DNA of 64,000 bases from Ananas comosus (lineage: Eukaryota; Streptophyta; Magnoliopsida; Poales; Bromeliaceae), in assembly GCF_001540865.1 (NCBI RefSeq), contig NC_033626.1, positions 12,988,065-13,052,064 of the forward strand, in the 5' to 3' direction. The position numbers and the translations under genes are program-made. This document shows positions 25,011-35,995 of this stretch, piece after piece. Under the pieces are notes generated by a model. That model saw nothing but the letters and a program-made list of their open reading frames with translations, made no database searches and was not told the DNA's origin. Numbering within the stretch: the stretch's first letter is position 1; each line of letters starts with the position of its first letter.

Positions 25011-27377
25011 ATTCGGGCAGGTGGGGGCCATTCATGTGGGAAGAATCAGGCGGAGTCACGTGATCGCTCTTAAAGACGGCCTCCTTATGGATGGATGGAT
25101 GGATGAGATCATGGATGGATTGATGGATGGGGATCATGATGCCCATGGCCATAGGCCATGGGCCATGTGACCAAGGGGTAGAGTTGGAAACTAATGCGAC
25201 CGTTGGGGTATGGGTGAGAGAGGAGAGGCAAGAGCCGTTAGTTATTTTGTAAGGGAGCAAGAGCAGCGTACGGCGAGAGCCGTGAGGACCATCGAGGGTT
25301 AAAAGCGCGACTTTTGTCGCACAACGTCCTCGACGACCCCCGGATTTTGGCAGGTAATTATGAAGATTTTCAGCAATCTTTTCTGCTGGATTTTCAAAAG
25401 CAGGAATAGCAATTACATTCTGGACAAAATTTACTTCCTAAAACTTACCTGCACGTCAGAATGAGTAAGTCGTAAGCCGTTCCATAATAATTTATTTTGT
25501 ATAAATTTTTTCATATAATTAAAAAGTAAGAATTTAGTTTTTTTTTTTTTTTACTTTTTAAGATGCTTTGGTGTATATATAACTTGATTGAAGACTATAA
25601 TTTGTCTATGAAAATATCTTTATATTATTCCAAAATACGATTTGAAGCTCAAACATGCGATTACATTTTTAGATAACTTTTAATCACAGTAAAAAATCTT
25701 CAATCAAATTGAATATTGATGGGTAATTTATTCCGGAAGCCAAACATGGCTTCAGAACTTTTAGGTCACATTACCAGTGGCAGCACGGGCCATGTTTTGG
25801 AATAGATTGAATCTATGACTAAGCCATTTAGGTCATTTATGTATAAATAAGTTTTTTATTTTCTGAAGCAAGAGACCCCAATGGGCTTTCCAATTTCGGT
25901 TAGTCGTATGATTGGAAGGGAGCCCACAGTGCGACTTCGATGAGTCCGTTGATTTTGGGTGCATTGTGTAGGCCTCCCTCCAATGAAAGGACTCTCCGAC
26001 TTCAGATATCCGGCCCTCCGATTTCAGAGAGAGCAGCAATGTAATGTGGGATGAAGTAATTCAGTTATACCTTTTGCCGCATGAGGATTATTTTTGGCAA
26101 TTGTGATTCGGTGGTCTAACTTTAACATATATATCATAATGCTTAAACAGTTATTAACATTTTCTCTCATCCCACTTGTTACATGATTACCATATTTCAA
26201 GACAAAATATATAAATTGTTGTAGGCTTTTTTTTTCAAACTCTTATTAACCAAATAATATACAGTATTTGAGACTAAATAAGAAAAAAATGCCAAACAAC
26301 AAATGCAACCGAACAAAATATAAAAGATTTTCCTATGGGTGCTCTGCAAAAAGAAATTCCACACTTAGTTACCACTCCTATTCTCTCTACAACTAATGCA
26401 TTTCGATCCAATGCTCTCCGTCCTAAACTTGTGATTTGCATCTACCCCAGGAAGATGAAACCGCATAAACTATAGGCATCAGAGATACTAAAGACCTAGA
26501 AAATAAACCTGATTTACCAGCTGCGCCATCCCCACTGGAATAGTTAATCTATAACTTAATAAGACAATCAAAAGGTTCACATGCAAGAATAAAGCCATCT
26601 CATCTTGTAGAAAATAAATGCTCAGAAACTTACGATCCATGGACATGTCAGATCCCTCTGAACATCTGAACCCGTGAATCAAAATTGATAAACGACATAA
26701 TGCAGAACTTAATGTGCTAAGTTTGGTAATGAATTACGATTAGACCATAAAAGACAACTGCTAACAACAAAGAACAGCAAATTATTTGTTCAGATGCTAA
26801 GGCTTAGTACAAACTAGGAAGAGCATTTAAAAAAAAAAAAAAGGAACAGCGTTACCAGTGATATCACAGTAGTGACTCAGGGTATAACAATATGAGAATC
26901 ACTTGAAAATTAAACAATCAACAGTTTTAGCAGAACAAAAAGGCAATTGTGGTACGCTGATTTCCAGCTCTCCTCAGTAATTCCACAGTATGAACTGTGG
27001 AGACATTTAAAAATCACGGGCAACACTCATTGCACTATCACTTCTTGTTTGCAAATTTGGACATTATGCTATTCATCGGACAAAATGGGGTAGGCCCAAA
27101 CTATAGAGCATAGTGTCAATCTGTTCAATAAGCATTAAAACTATTTTGACGGACACTGCGTGATAGGAGTACAACCTCAACTTCTGATATTGATTGCACA
27201 TTTTTCGGTTCAAGTCCAAAAATTGCAAAAATTGCATTAACAGCAATTACACCTCTCAGTTCTCAACTATGAAATTTCATAATCACATTTCACTGATGCA
27301 ATAAAGTCACACTAAAACACCAACAGTGTACCTGTTTTCCCGTTCATTCGTGAAAGGAAGATAGCAACAACCAGCTA
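25011..27377. other. Intergenic spacer upstream of GH9 and downstream of SRP9
   Basis: Contains a (GGAT)n run near 25088-25128 and a GGCCAT-type palindromic cluster near 25140-25165, otherwise AT-rich sequence. 26400-27377 may include a long SRP9 3'UTR on the minus strand. No protein-coding gene recognised. Confidence 0.55.
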
Positions 27378-28843
27378 CTACTGCCTTCTTCCCCGACTTT
27401 TTTTGGATTGCTGCTGCTCTACCTGTTCCTTGCCTGAAACTTCGGAAATGTCAGCTGCAAAAGAGAGATGCAAATTAGCGAATACTTTGGTGAAGGCAAC
27501 ACATAATATCAAGATTTTTTTTTTTTTTTTGAGAGATATAATATCAAGAATTTTAGTCTTAAAAATATATATATATAATTGGTTGTTTTGAATGCTAGCA
27601 AGGGCAAAGATACCGTCAGGGCCACGAGCCATCAGAGTAAAGAAGATATTGTTCAACTTTTCCATCTTCTTTGCATCCTGAGCTTGGTCTGTTTTAAACT
27701 TAAGACACTGCAATTTTTATCTCTTGCATCAGTAAAGCGTAAGTACACAGAGAATCATTTAGAAAATGAAAATTAAGCTATAAAATAACTAACCCGAGAC
27801 AAGCTACTTAGTAAAGTTAACACCCAAATACAAAATGAGAACTGCACATCAGCATTAAGTGAATGAATAAATTCAACACTGAATAATCATAACTTCACAT
27901 AGATTCTACTTCATAGAACCAACTCCTTTACTTCCAAGTTGTTCTAAGTTGCCACGATAAGCAGCTCCATAAAAGGTGGTTAACTGCGTCAATGACATTA
28001 CATGCTGGAGTGGTGATAAACTATTCACTTATTCACTCGTTGTTCTTATGTGGCCTCTGGTATTTCCCACTTTTCAAAGATGATGATACATTCACCATTA
28101 ACTATAAACAGAAAGCTTACAGAATGAATGATAAGGCAAAGGCAATGAAAATGGGTACCATAACAACTAGATCAAAACAATCTGCATTACCACCTAACAT
28201 ATTTTCTGTAAAATCCTATAATATCCTATTCGTCTTCTAAAAGCATATATAGAAAACTGACCTAGGAATGCAACACATAACAACTGTGAGAGTCATTGCT
28301 TATGCACAAGATTAAATCGCAAAGGCAATAACCTAAGGAATTTTCTAAAACAAATTATTCATTAAAGTGTCAAAAAATCAGAATAAAGCGATTCCGCTTC
28401 ATGAAGCTAACAAGACACTAACAAAATAAAAAATAAAAAATAAAAAATCCTTCTTCTTCACCTATTCCTTTGCTCAACAACTAAACTCAGCATGCATGTG
28501 GAGAAACCCTAAATAGAATAGAACAGAGACTAATTAAGATGGAAAATTAGGGCAAACCTCGCGATTATCCGTGACTTTGAGCACCAGCTTCCCATCGCAA
28601 TGCCGATACTTCATCACATACCGCGCCTATCCCCAAAATTGAGATCATAAACGCAACAAATTATCCAACCTCAGATCGCTCAACAACTTCGATTAAGAAC
28701 ACCAACAACTAGGACAATAAAAGGATCAAAGCGATCAAGGGGATCGGAGTAAGAGTAGGGATTACACATACCGAATGGGGATCCGCGCGGAATAGTTGCA
28801 CGGATCGCTCTACGAACTCGTCCCAAGAGGCGATGTAAACCAT
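27378..28843 (-). CDS. SRP9: Signal recognition particle 9 kDa protein
   Basis: Alu-domain subunit of the signal recognition particle; with SRP14 it binds SRP RNA and slows elongation during targeting to the ER. Four exons on the minus strand, 28843-28772, 28626-28558, 27707-27614, 27454-27378, encode 103 residues, the length recalled for plant SRP9. The sequence starts MVYIASWDEFVERSVQLFRA, continues RYVMKYRHCDGKLVLKVTD and CLKFKTDQAQDAKKMEKLNN, and ends in a basic tail KKSRGRRQ. All splice sites are GT-AG with matching phases (0, 0, 1). The introns are AT-rich, the second about 850 bases. Assignment is near-certain from the conserved blocks. Confidence 0.96.
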
Positions 28844-28874
28844 TGAAGCGCAAATCGAAGCGGCGAAGGTCGGA

Positions 28875-28901
28875 GACGACGACGACGACGACGACGACGA
28901 A
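28875..28901. repeat. (GAC)n microsatellite in the SRP9 leader
   Basis: GAC repeated about eight to nine times, 32-58 bases upstream of the SRP9 ATG (GTC repeats on the gene strand), within the probable 5'UTR. Confidence 0.8.
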
Positions 28902-28915
28902 ACAAAAAGCGCGAG

Positions 28916-28923
28916 TAGGGTTT
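28916..28923 (-). promoter_or_regulatory. Telo-box near the SRP9 transcription start
   Basis: AAACCCTA on the gene strand, about 75 bases upstream of the ATG. This element is typical of promoters of plant translation-machinery genes, which fits SRP9. Confidence 0.5.
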
Positions 28924-28999
28924 CGACTTTCGAGCACCACCGGGGACTCTCAATAGGGCTGGTTTGATTTTCCCGATCTGTTTTTCCCTTGTGGGCTTG

Positions 29000-29637
29000 G
29001 TTGCTAAATGGGCTGGGTCGGGCTGATCCAAACAATTGGGCTCATTATTTGACATGTCGGTACAGTGTAATGCTTTGGGTTTGGGCCTGATTGGTGGGCT
29101 GGAATTAGAGCCCATTGCACTCGGCGAGTTCAGCGACCGCGACATCAGCTAACTGTGGAGCAAAGTCAGACATTTGCTAGCGGTAGAGGGCGAAGTTCGA
29201 TCTTCGAGCAACCTCTACAAATGCTCGCTCTCTGGAGTTTCATGCACTCGCCACTCCGCGGAGCGAGTTCGTCTTTACCAAACACGCCCCCTTATTGCGT
29301 ACTATTTGCGCCCAGCCAATAATTTGTAGGCTAGTGATAGTATATGTAATTGAGCTGATCCACTGACCAATCAGCGCTCGCCGCCTCGATCTAAAAAATG
29401 TCTAATTGACCGAATGTGTCCAAAAACGTGGGCCGTCCCTTTCTCGCAACACGGTGGCGGGTCCGTCTCGGATTGCGTTCCGCAACAGGCCTTCGGAAAA
29501 GGGCCACAGCGGGCCAGATGCTTGTGGGCCCCACCGGGAAACCCGCCCCCCCTGTTCTTCCCTGCTGGTCTTTTTCCAGGAATGCCCCCGGGGTTTCGGC
29601 GAAATCACCGCCACGGATGCCGGTTTCAGAGAGAGAA
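29000..29637. other. Gene-free, GC-richer spacer
   Basis: 29405-29640 is unusually GC-rich and open in all three forward frames and one reverse frame, but none of the translations resembles a protein family. It ends abruptly at the MITE at 29638. Confidence 0.5.
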
Positions 29638-29818
29638 CACCCAGTGTATTATATTTACACCACGTCATTAGTAATAAATCAATTATATCTTTTTTTTAAA
29701 TAAAAGTGCAGTTAAAATATTTTTCTATTAATTAATCATGATGGAACGTGTGAATTCAAATGGGACAACTTTATTAATTAGAGATGCCACGTCAGTAATA
29801 TAACCGGTGGATTCTAAA
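29638..29818. mobile_element. MITE-like element, family N, copy 1
   Basis: The left end contains TTTACACCACGTCATTAGTA and the right end GCCACGTCAGTAATATAACC then GGTGGATTCTAAA. The same two end blocks, inverted as a whole, occur at 51586-51770. Short and non-coding. The two ends share an inverted CCACGTCA core. Confidence 0.5.
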
Positions 29819-30536
29819 TTTTTTCTTTCAAAAGCGGCAGATAGGGCAATTGGCTTTGCGTGTCACCAAAGAGAGTGGGCCGGCATTTTCCGCCGTTTGA
29901 TGCGGGTGACACTCTCGTCCATCTCGTACGCCACACTTCTAAAATATTGCATGCTCCCAATTAAAAATTAACTCGTTAAATATGCTTTATAATAATAAAA
30001 AAAATTGCATACCAAAATTATAATTTTTTTACTCCAATTTTTGTTGTAATTTTAATAATAACGTTTTATTTAAAGTTGAAAATATATATGATTAATTTTA
30101 AAACATTAGTCCTCAATTATTCGATGTGATGCCATGGGTGCAGGAAATATGATTAGTTTTAAACTTTTCAAATAATACGCTTTCCTCGCAGGTGATAGCA
30201 GAGGAATCCGAGGACCGAGACCTGAAAAGATGTGGTGGACTCTGGTTACCATTGGTTTACTCAACATTTTGCTTCGCCACACAGTTAAGTGCTTAATCAT
30301 AATATTTACAAATTAATTAACACAACTACAACAAAACCACTAAGTTGATGGGTTAGATAGGGATTTATTTTTTATACGGAACGTAGTTAGTAATTAATAC
30401 TATAAATGATACTTAATTGTAGGATGTTTGCAACGTGAATAAATTTAAAAATACACATACTCTACCATTCTAAGATATTCCAATAGATTTGATATTTCCA
30501 TTCAAATTAGAAAATATTATAGTACTATCTATTATC

Positions 30537-30770
30537 TGGAACTAGGCTGGAATACTATTAATAGCACCAAACTATTGGTGTTATTAGTTTTTTAACCCTT
30601 GGATCGAGAAATGTGTGGTTAGGATGATGTGGGCCCCCTAGGGTTGAGTGGTTGGTTGGTTGAATAGTATAATTTAACGGATAAAAATAATTAAGGATTA
30701 AATCTAATGGTAGAAAACACAATAGCACCAAACTCTTGGTATTATTGATAGTATCCCAGTCGGACTCCTG
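30537..30770 (+). mobile_element. MITE-like element, family M, copy 2
   Basis: About 234 bp, homologous along its length to 13503-13736. The inverted ends are clearer here: CTGGAATACTATTAATAGCA at the left, and TATTATTGATAGTATCCCAG at the right, whose reverse complement begins CTGGGATACTATCAATA. Internal short inverted blocks ACCAAACTATTGG / CACCAAACTCTTGG also occur. Confidence 0.65.
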
Positions 30771-30800
30771 TTATCTATTATATATTACTATATTACTATA

Positions 30801-32021
30801 TCTTTACTATATACTAAAGTCCGTGAAGTGAGGTTTGCTTTGCTGCCATGTGTCATTGGGTTCTTTTTGGTGCACCTGGGCACCATAGATCGTTGACTGT
30901 GGACATCTGTATGGCCCATGAGAGGGGTCTTGATTGTATGTGTTCTGTGTATTTTTTTCTACTTTAAAAGAAGGTTTGGGAAACGTGTCCCGTGGCTGCT
31001 TTCAGTGCTCCTGGTGCACCATAGATTGTTAATTGTCGACATAAGTATGGTCCATTGGGAGTATCTTGGGGACATCTCTTCTATATATATTTTTTTGACA
31101 ATAAAGAAGGGTTTGGGAGTTCAAAGTGACACGTCTTTCAAAACTCTATGCTTCTCTCTCTTCCTATTTATATATAGAGAGTTTTAAAATTGTATACGAT
31201 TCTAAATTTGAAATTTTACAATTGTAAAATGTATAATATTTATTCTCAAATTTTCAACTTTAAAATTTTAAATTTTAAATTCCTAAACTATCTAAAATTA
31301 ATTAATTATTGTTATTAATAATTAATTATGCATATAATATAATTAATTTATTTTATTAATAATACACATAATAAATCGAAATTATAGGATTTGAATTATT
31401 TTTCTAAATTGCTTTGATTCATTATCTATCAACTATTAAACCAATTAGAGTACTACTTTTTTGTCATTTAACTATTGTAAGTCCAAATTGTAGAATAAAT
31501 TATATCTAATTTCTTCACGTTGGTGCTTAATTGTACTAAATTTAAAAATTTCTTACAAAGTTAAATATATGTTCATAAATTAAAAAAAATTATAAAGTCA
31601 GTCAATTAAAAACCTACAAATCAAATAACTACTCTTTATTTTATCATAATATTTTCAATTCTCGATATTGCTTGCATGGATCAACAAAAATAATCTGGAT
31701 AAAATTAGAAGAATAAGAATTAAAAAAGAAACACAACAAGAGAATATGTATTTTTTTGGACAAACTGGTGTAAAAATAAGCATATTACAAACTTTTTTTT
31801 TGCTTCATAAAATTTTGAAAGTTTACGAAACCTCAAGAATATAAATAAAAACTATCAAATATTTAGAGACAAAATCTGTAACTAAATTTTATATTTTGAA
31901 ATCAAGTATTGATACAAATATGTATTTAATATGTATATTTAATAAAAATATATATTATATTTTATAAATGTAATTAAGAACATACTATTGTACCCATAGT
32001 AAAGTGCGGATACATCACTAG
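30801..32021 (+). mobile_element. Candidate non-autonomous Helitron (~1.2 kb)
   Basis: The 5' end TCTTTACTATATACTAAAG follows an A. The 3' end is ...GTGCGGATACATCACTAG followed by T. Helitrons are known to begin with TC, end in CTRR, insert between A and T, and carry a short hairpin just before the 3' end; here TGTACCC (31989-31995) can pair with GGATACA (32008-32014) with one mismatch, five bases before CTAG. No Rep/helicase coding sequence, so non-autonomous. The interior is AT-rich with a duplicated segment near the 5' end. Confidence 0.6.
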
Positions 32022-32363
32022 TATAAAGTGTAAACTAAACCTCATATAGTTGGCTATAATTTGTGATTCATGTGATTTAGCTTATATACTCGGAAAGAAG
32101 TAAAAGTATTTAAAAATATGTTTGATTTTGTTCTACATAATAAGTTGTATGCTATATCTCAATCCATTTTGAATCCCTAGCAGGTATCGATGAAACAGTT
32201 CTGAACGCAATAAAGACTTGTTACCTATTTGCATTGGAATAATTCAAACGTAATGACAACTAGGAATATTAGAATGTTCCTAAAATGATTTGTTCAGTGA
32301 TTAATTTGATTAACTCGGGCTACATAGAACTAGTACATTCTTATTTCAATCGTTTGCAAGGTG

Positions 32364-32450
32364 ACTGTCTGTTCCTAGAGCAAGTGACAAAGGATTTGAT
32401 GGTTAGTACCTGAGACTCAAGTTCGAATCCTACTTGATTCACATTTTAAA
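32364..32450 (+). mobile_element. SINE-like element, copy 3, 3'-truncated, with perfect 16-bp target-site duplication
   Basis: The body carries the TAGAGCAAGTGACAAAGG A-box and CAAGTTCGAATCC B-box regions, then stops after TGATTCACATTTTAAA, lacking the usual 3' half. It is flanked by perfect direct repeats AATCGTTTGCAAGGTG at 32348-32363 and 32451-32466. Confidence 0.8.
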
Positions 32451-32476
32451 AATCGTTTGCAAGGTGCATATACTCA

Positions 32477-32564
32477 TGTAACACTTAGTTAGATCACACA
32501 TCATTATCAAAGAGAAAGAATGTAACACTTAATTAGATCACACATCATTATCAAAGAAAAAGAA
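32477..32564 (+). repeat. 44-bp tandem duplication
   Basis: TGTAACACTTAGTTAGATCA... is repeated immediately with two to three differences (32477-32520, 32521-32564), next to the SINE insertion. Confidence 0.8.
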
Positions 32565-33862
32565 AACAAAATTCAAAATAGCAATTATTCTCCTTCGCTT
32601 GAGAGATCAGCAGAGATGGACCGCAGTCCATATGGTCCAAAACTCAGATCCGACATCTGGAAAATTTAAATTACATCAGTAAATATAATTTATATCTTTT
32701 AAATAATTAAAATATTATTTTTTATAAATGAAAAGTTAGTATTTATAAGTTTTTTTGAGAGAAATATATGTAGGTAATATTTATTAAGCTTGATATAAAA
32801 ATACAGTTAGGTGATACCAAATGGTTATGAACTAGAAGAACTAAAAAAACTACATAGATATTACGTACAATTAAATAGTCTTAAAAGACAACAACAATAA
32901 AAAAAAAAACAATCAAATACGTGAGAAAAGAATTATTAAAATTAATTTTAATATTTGAATCTTTTTTAATTTTATAAATATAGGATTTAAGAATTTATAT
33001 TAAAATTTTAAACTCCCGGTCAAATGGAGTGAGATCCATGCAAAATAGTTTCTCCGTTTTGGTTGCCTTATGCGACCAAAACTGCGTCGCAATTATTGCA
33101 CGGAAATCACAATCAAATGTTACGGGTTGTAATTAAAGCTGTACCGAACAATTTAGATCGGGCCCTAATATGATTGCAATTGGAATTTTTTAAGTTTAGA
33201 TCGGGGGATTATCCATCTAATAGCGATTAATTTACTTACACTACAGTAGCGTAATTGGGCGGTGATCTTACCGCATGCTAAGTAAAAGAAAGCAAAAACT
33301 GAAAATGCATATAGCCCCCTCAACTATAGGGTACTTGTGGAATAGGCCCCTCAATGTTTCTAGCGATCTTCCCATTTTTTTTAAAAAATTTGAATTAGTG
33401 TAAAAATTTTGTTAAAGCTAGGAGCTCTATTGGCCATTAACTATTAATCTAAAAATTATTAAAGTGATTAAATTTGATAAGATTCTTAGTAAATTTCAGA
33501 ATTTTTTTAATACTTTTAAAAATCAAAAGCAATGGCATTTGGAGTAAATACCGCGCCTCTCAAAGTCCAACATCGCCGTCGCCAACGCGCCGAGACGAAA
33601 GGTAAACCCCCCACACAAACCAAACCCGCTACCGCATATCGCGACATTAACGCCTTTTCCGTTGCGCACGAGCGCGCATTGGGAGGCGAAGTAGAGAGAG
33701 AGAGAGGAGGAGGAGGAGGACGACGACGATGAGGTAGAAGAAGAAGAGGGCGAATCCACGGCGTTTTGATCTGTCTCTCGGCGCCTGTTAGGGTTGGGCG
33801 AGGTAGGTGCTGTTCTCGCGTGGCATGCTTCGTCGCCGAGGGAGGAGGAGGAGGAGGGGGCG
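32565..33862. other. Intergenic spacer and dynein light-chain promoter/leader
   Basis: AT-rich to about 33530, then GC-rich. 33680-33730 and 33840-33860 hold (GAG)n/(GAC)n runs in the likely 5'UTR of the next gene. No gene recognised upstream. Confidence 0.5.
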
Positions 33863-35995
33863 ATGAGAGAGGAGAAGAAGCGTATGGAGGCTGCGTCGGA
33901 GGAGCTCGAGCGACGGAGCCGTTATTTGAGCTCGCTTATACAGCGGACGAAGATGAGGACCGAGGCGGAGGAGGAGGTGACAGCGGCGGCGGCGGCGGCG
34001 GCGGCGCACAGCGACGGTAAGGTGGAGGAGAAGAGGCGAGAGCCACGGATCGAGATGGAGAGGGAGAAGGAGAAGGAGGAGGTGAAGGAGAAGGAGAAGG
34101 TGAAGGAGAAGAAGGGAGAGGAGGAGGAGGAGGAGGAGGAGGAGGAGAAAGGAGATGAGGCACAGGAGAAGCATAAGGTTAGGGTTAGGGCCGCGGACAT
34201 GCCCCTCGCGCTGCAGAAGCGCGCGTTCCGGTGCGCGCGGGAGACGCTCGCGGCGATGCCGAAGCTCGATAGCAAGCGCCTCGCCCTCGCCCTTAAGAAG
34301 GTATACCTCCTCTCCCCTTGTGCTTAATTAGGGTTCCTATGAACTGTGACTTGTTGATTTAAGGGATTGTGAGAAGTAGCGGATTGGTTGTTGGGGAAAT
34401 GTTTGTTTCTTCTTTATGTTCAATCTAGTTATCTTATAATTTAGCTTATTAATCAACTGCAATTTGTGCTCAAAGGCAACTATAACTTCGTTTATTAAGG
34501 ATGTTAATAAGGAAAACGGTTTTATCTATGGACAATTTGTATATTTGAGTCGAAATCTTATCACATTCACAAAATTAGGTGCTAATATTCTTCTAGGAAC
34601 TATAATTTTGTTTATTAAGGGTATTTGCTTTTAGTTTTTCGAGTAAAAGGTACAGGACCCCAGAAAAATAGCCTAATATTATTGTCCTTACTCCTTAGTA
34701 AAATCCCTGTAAAAGATACTGATTTAAGGACAACCCCGACAGATTTTGATGCGCGCATCGTGCTTAATTGTATGACTTGATTCTACTGAGTCGCATCTGC
34801 TAAATTGTTTTTCAACCCTCTTTTATGCGCTAATATTGTAACTCTTAATCTCTTATTCCATTCTTTCTTTCTAATTGATCTTCTTGGTCCTTATTTACTT
34901 TTTTGTTGATGGCCATTTGGAGTTGCTGAACTTTGATTTATTGTTGATATGGCAACCTTTATGTTTCGTATCAGCCTTGTTCTCTTCCATTCCACAATCA
35001 AAACAACAGTGTGCATTATGCAAATCTCTAGGGACAAGACAGTCGTCGCTCATTTCTATTCAGCTTTCTCTCTCTTTTTCTTATTTAAGATTCCTTGTAA
35101 GAAAATTCTTTTTAATTCTTAAGTTCATAGTCTTTTGCTGAATTGGCAGTTTGGACTCCTATTTTTCCTAAAGGAGTATATGTAAGTATCATAAGTAGAT
35201 TTAAGCACGGGCAAGTGTTGGCACTGAAGTAAAGTATTGTGAATGGAATAATGAAAGCTCGTAATCCCCTGGTTTAGATGGGCAAACAAACTTCTGAAAT
35301 GACTTTTTCTTTTCTTTTTTACTTTTCGACAGTGAGAATAGAATGTTTTGTTTGTCTTCATACCTGCTTCGAGTGTTTGAGTGCATTTTTAGTTTGGTTT
35401 TAGCAGGATTAGATCTGTACTGCCTCCATTGTGAATTTACTGTATGCTAGCTTTGGCACTCGTGATACTGTTGCATATATATGCACCGGACATGACTGCT
35501 GAGCATGTGATATATGAAAGAACTTATGTTTGTCTGAAAAGCTTGCTAATTAAGGACCCTTATGCCAATGGCCACCATATATGGAGTGTGTTGTTTGCTT
35601 AAATATCGGTGGATTTGATGACGTGGACCAAAATAATCAATATTTTTCTTTTCTTGCATAGTAAAGGAATGCCAGTTATTCTCTTCAAATTGGGAATCTG
35701 TAAAGGAATGCCAGTTATTCTCTTCAAATTGGGTATCGGGACCATGTTAGGAGCTAGATTTGGATGGGCTTATAGGATACTTCTCATATTTAGTGAAATA
35801 ATTGTCCTTGTACTAATAGTGCTTCTGTTATGTCTGCAGGAATTCGATTCCTTGTACGGTCCTGCTTGGCACTGCATTGTTGGAACAAGCTTTGGGTCAT
35901 ATGTCACTCATTCTTTGGGTGGCTTCTTGTACTTCTCCATCGATAAGGCCTACGTTCTTCTATTTCGGACTGCTGTTGAACCATTAGGGCATTGA
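33863..35995 (+). CDS. Dynein light chain LC8-type protein with charged N-terminal extension
   Basis: Two exons, 33863-34300 and 35840-35995, give 197 residues; GT-AG intron, phase 0. Residues about 109-197 are an LC8/DYNLL domain: [45 protein letters not shown], then [20 protein letters not shown] and VLLF. Seed plants lack cytoplasmic dynein heavy chains, so plant LC8 proteins act as dimerisation hubs for other partners (established knowledge). Residues 1-108 form a very charged Glu/Lys/Arg extension with an eight-Ala run and a [23 protein letters not shown] stretch (shown in part), probably a helix or coiled coil. The ATG at 33863 is the first in frame. The 1.5-kb intron holds a 39-bp tandem duplication. 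Confidence 0.9.
35661..35736 (+). repeat. 39-bp tandem duplication in the LC8 intron
   Basis: GTAAAGGAATGCCAGTTATT... occurs twice back to back (35661-35699 and 35700-35736), nearly identical, about 100 bases before the exon 2 acceptor. Confidence 0.85.

Noticed and set aside
26500..26560. tRNA-like A-box on the minus strand (TGGCGCAGCTGG) near 26515
   Set aside because: No matching B-box at the right spacing and no cloverleaf can be drawn, so not called a tRNA or SINE.
33788..34174. Long poly-Leu and poly-Ser/Pro open frames on the minus strand over the LC8 exon
   Set aside because: Direct antisense products of the GAG/AAG-rich LC8 extension.
34176..34190. GGTTAGGGTTAGGG telomere-like motif in the LC8 exon
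   Set aside because: Only two units and inside coding sequence (KVRVRAAD); chance codon usage.
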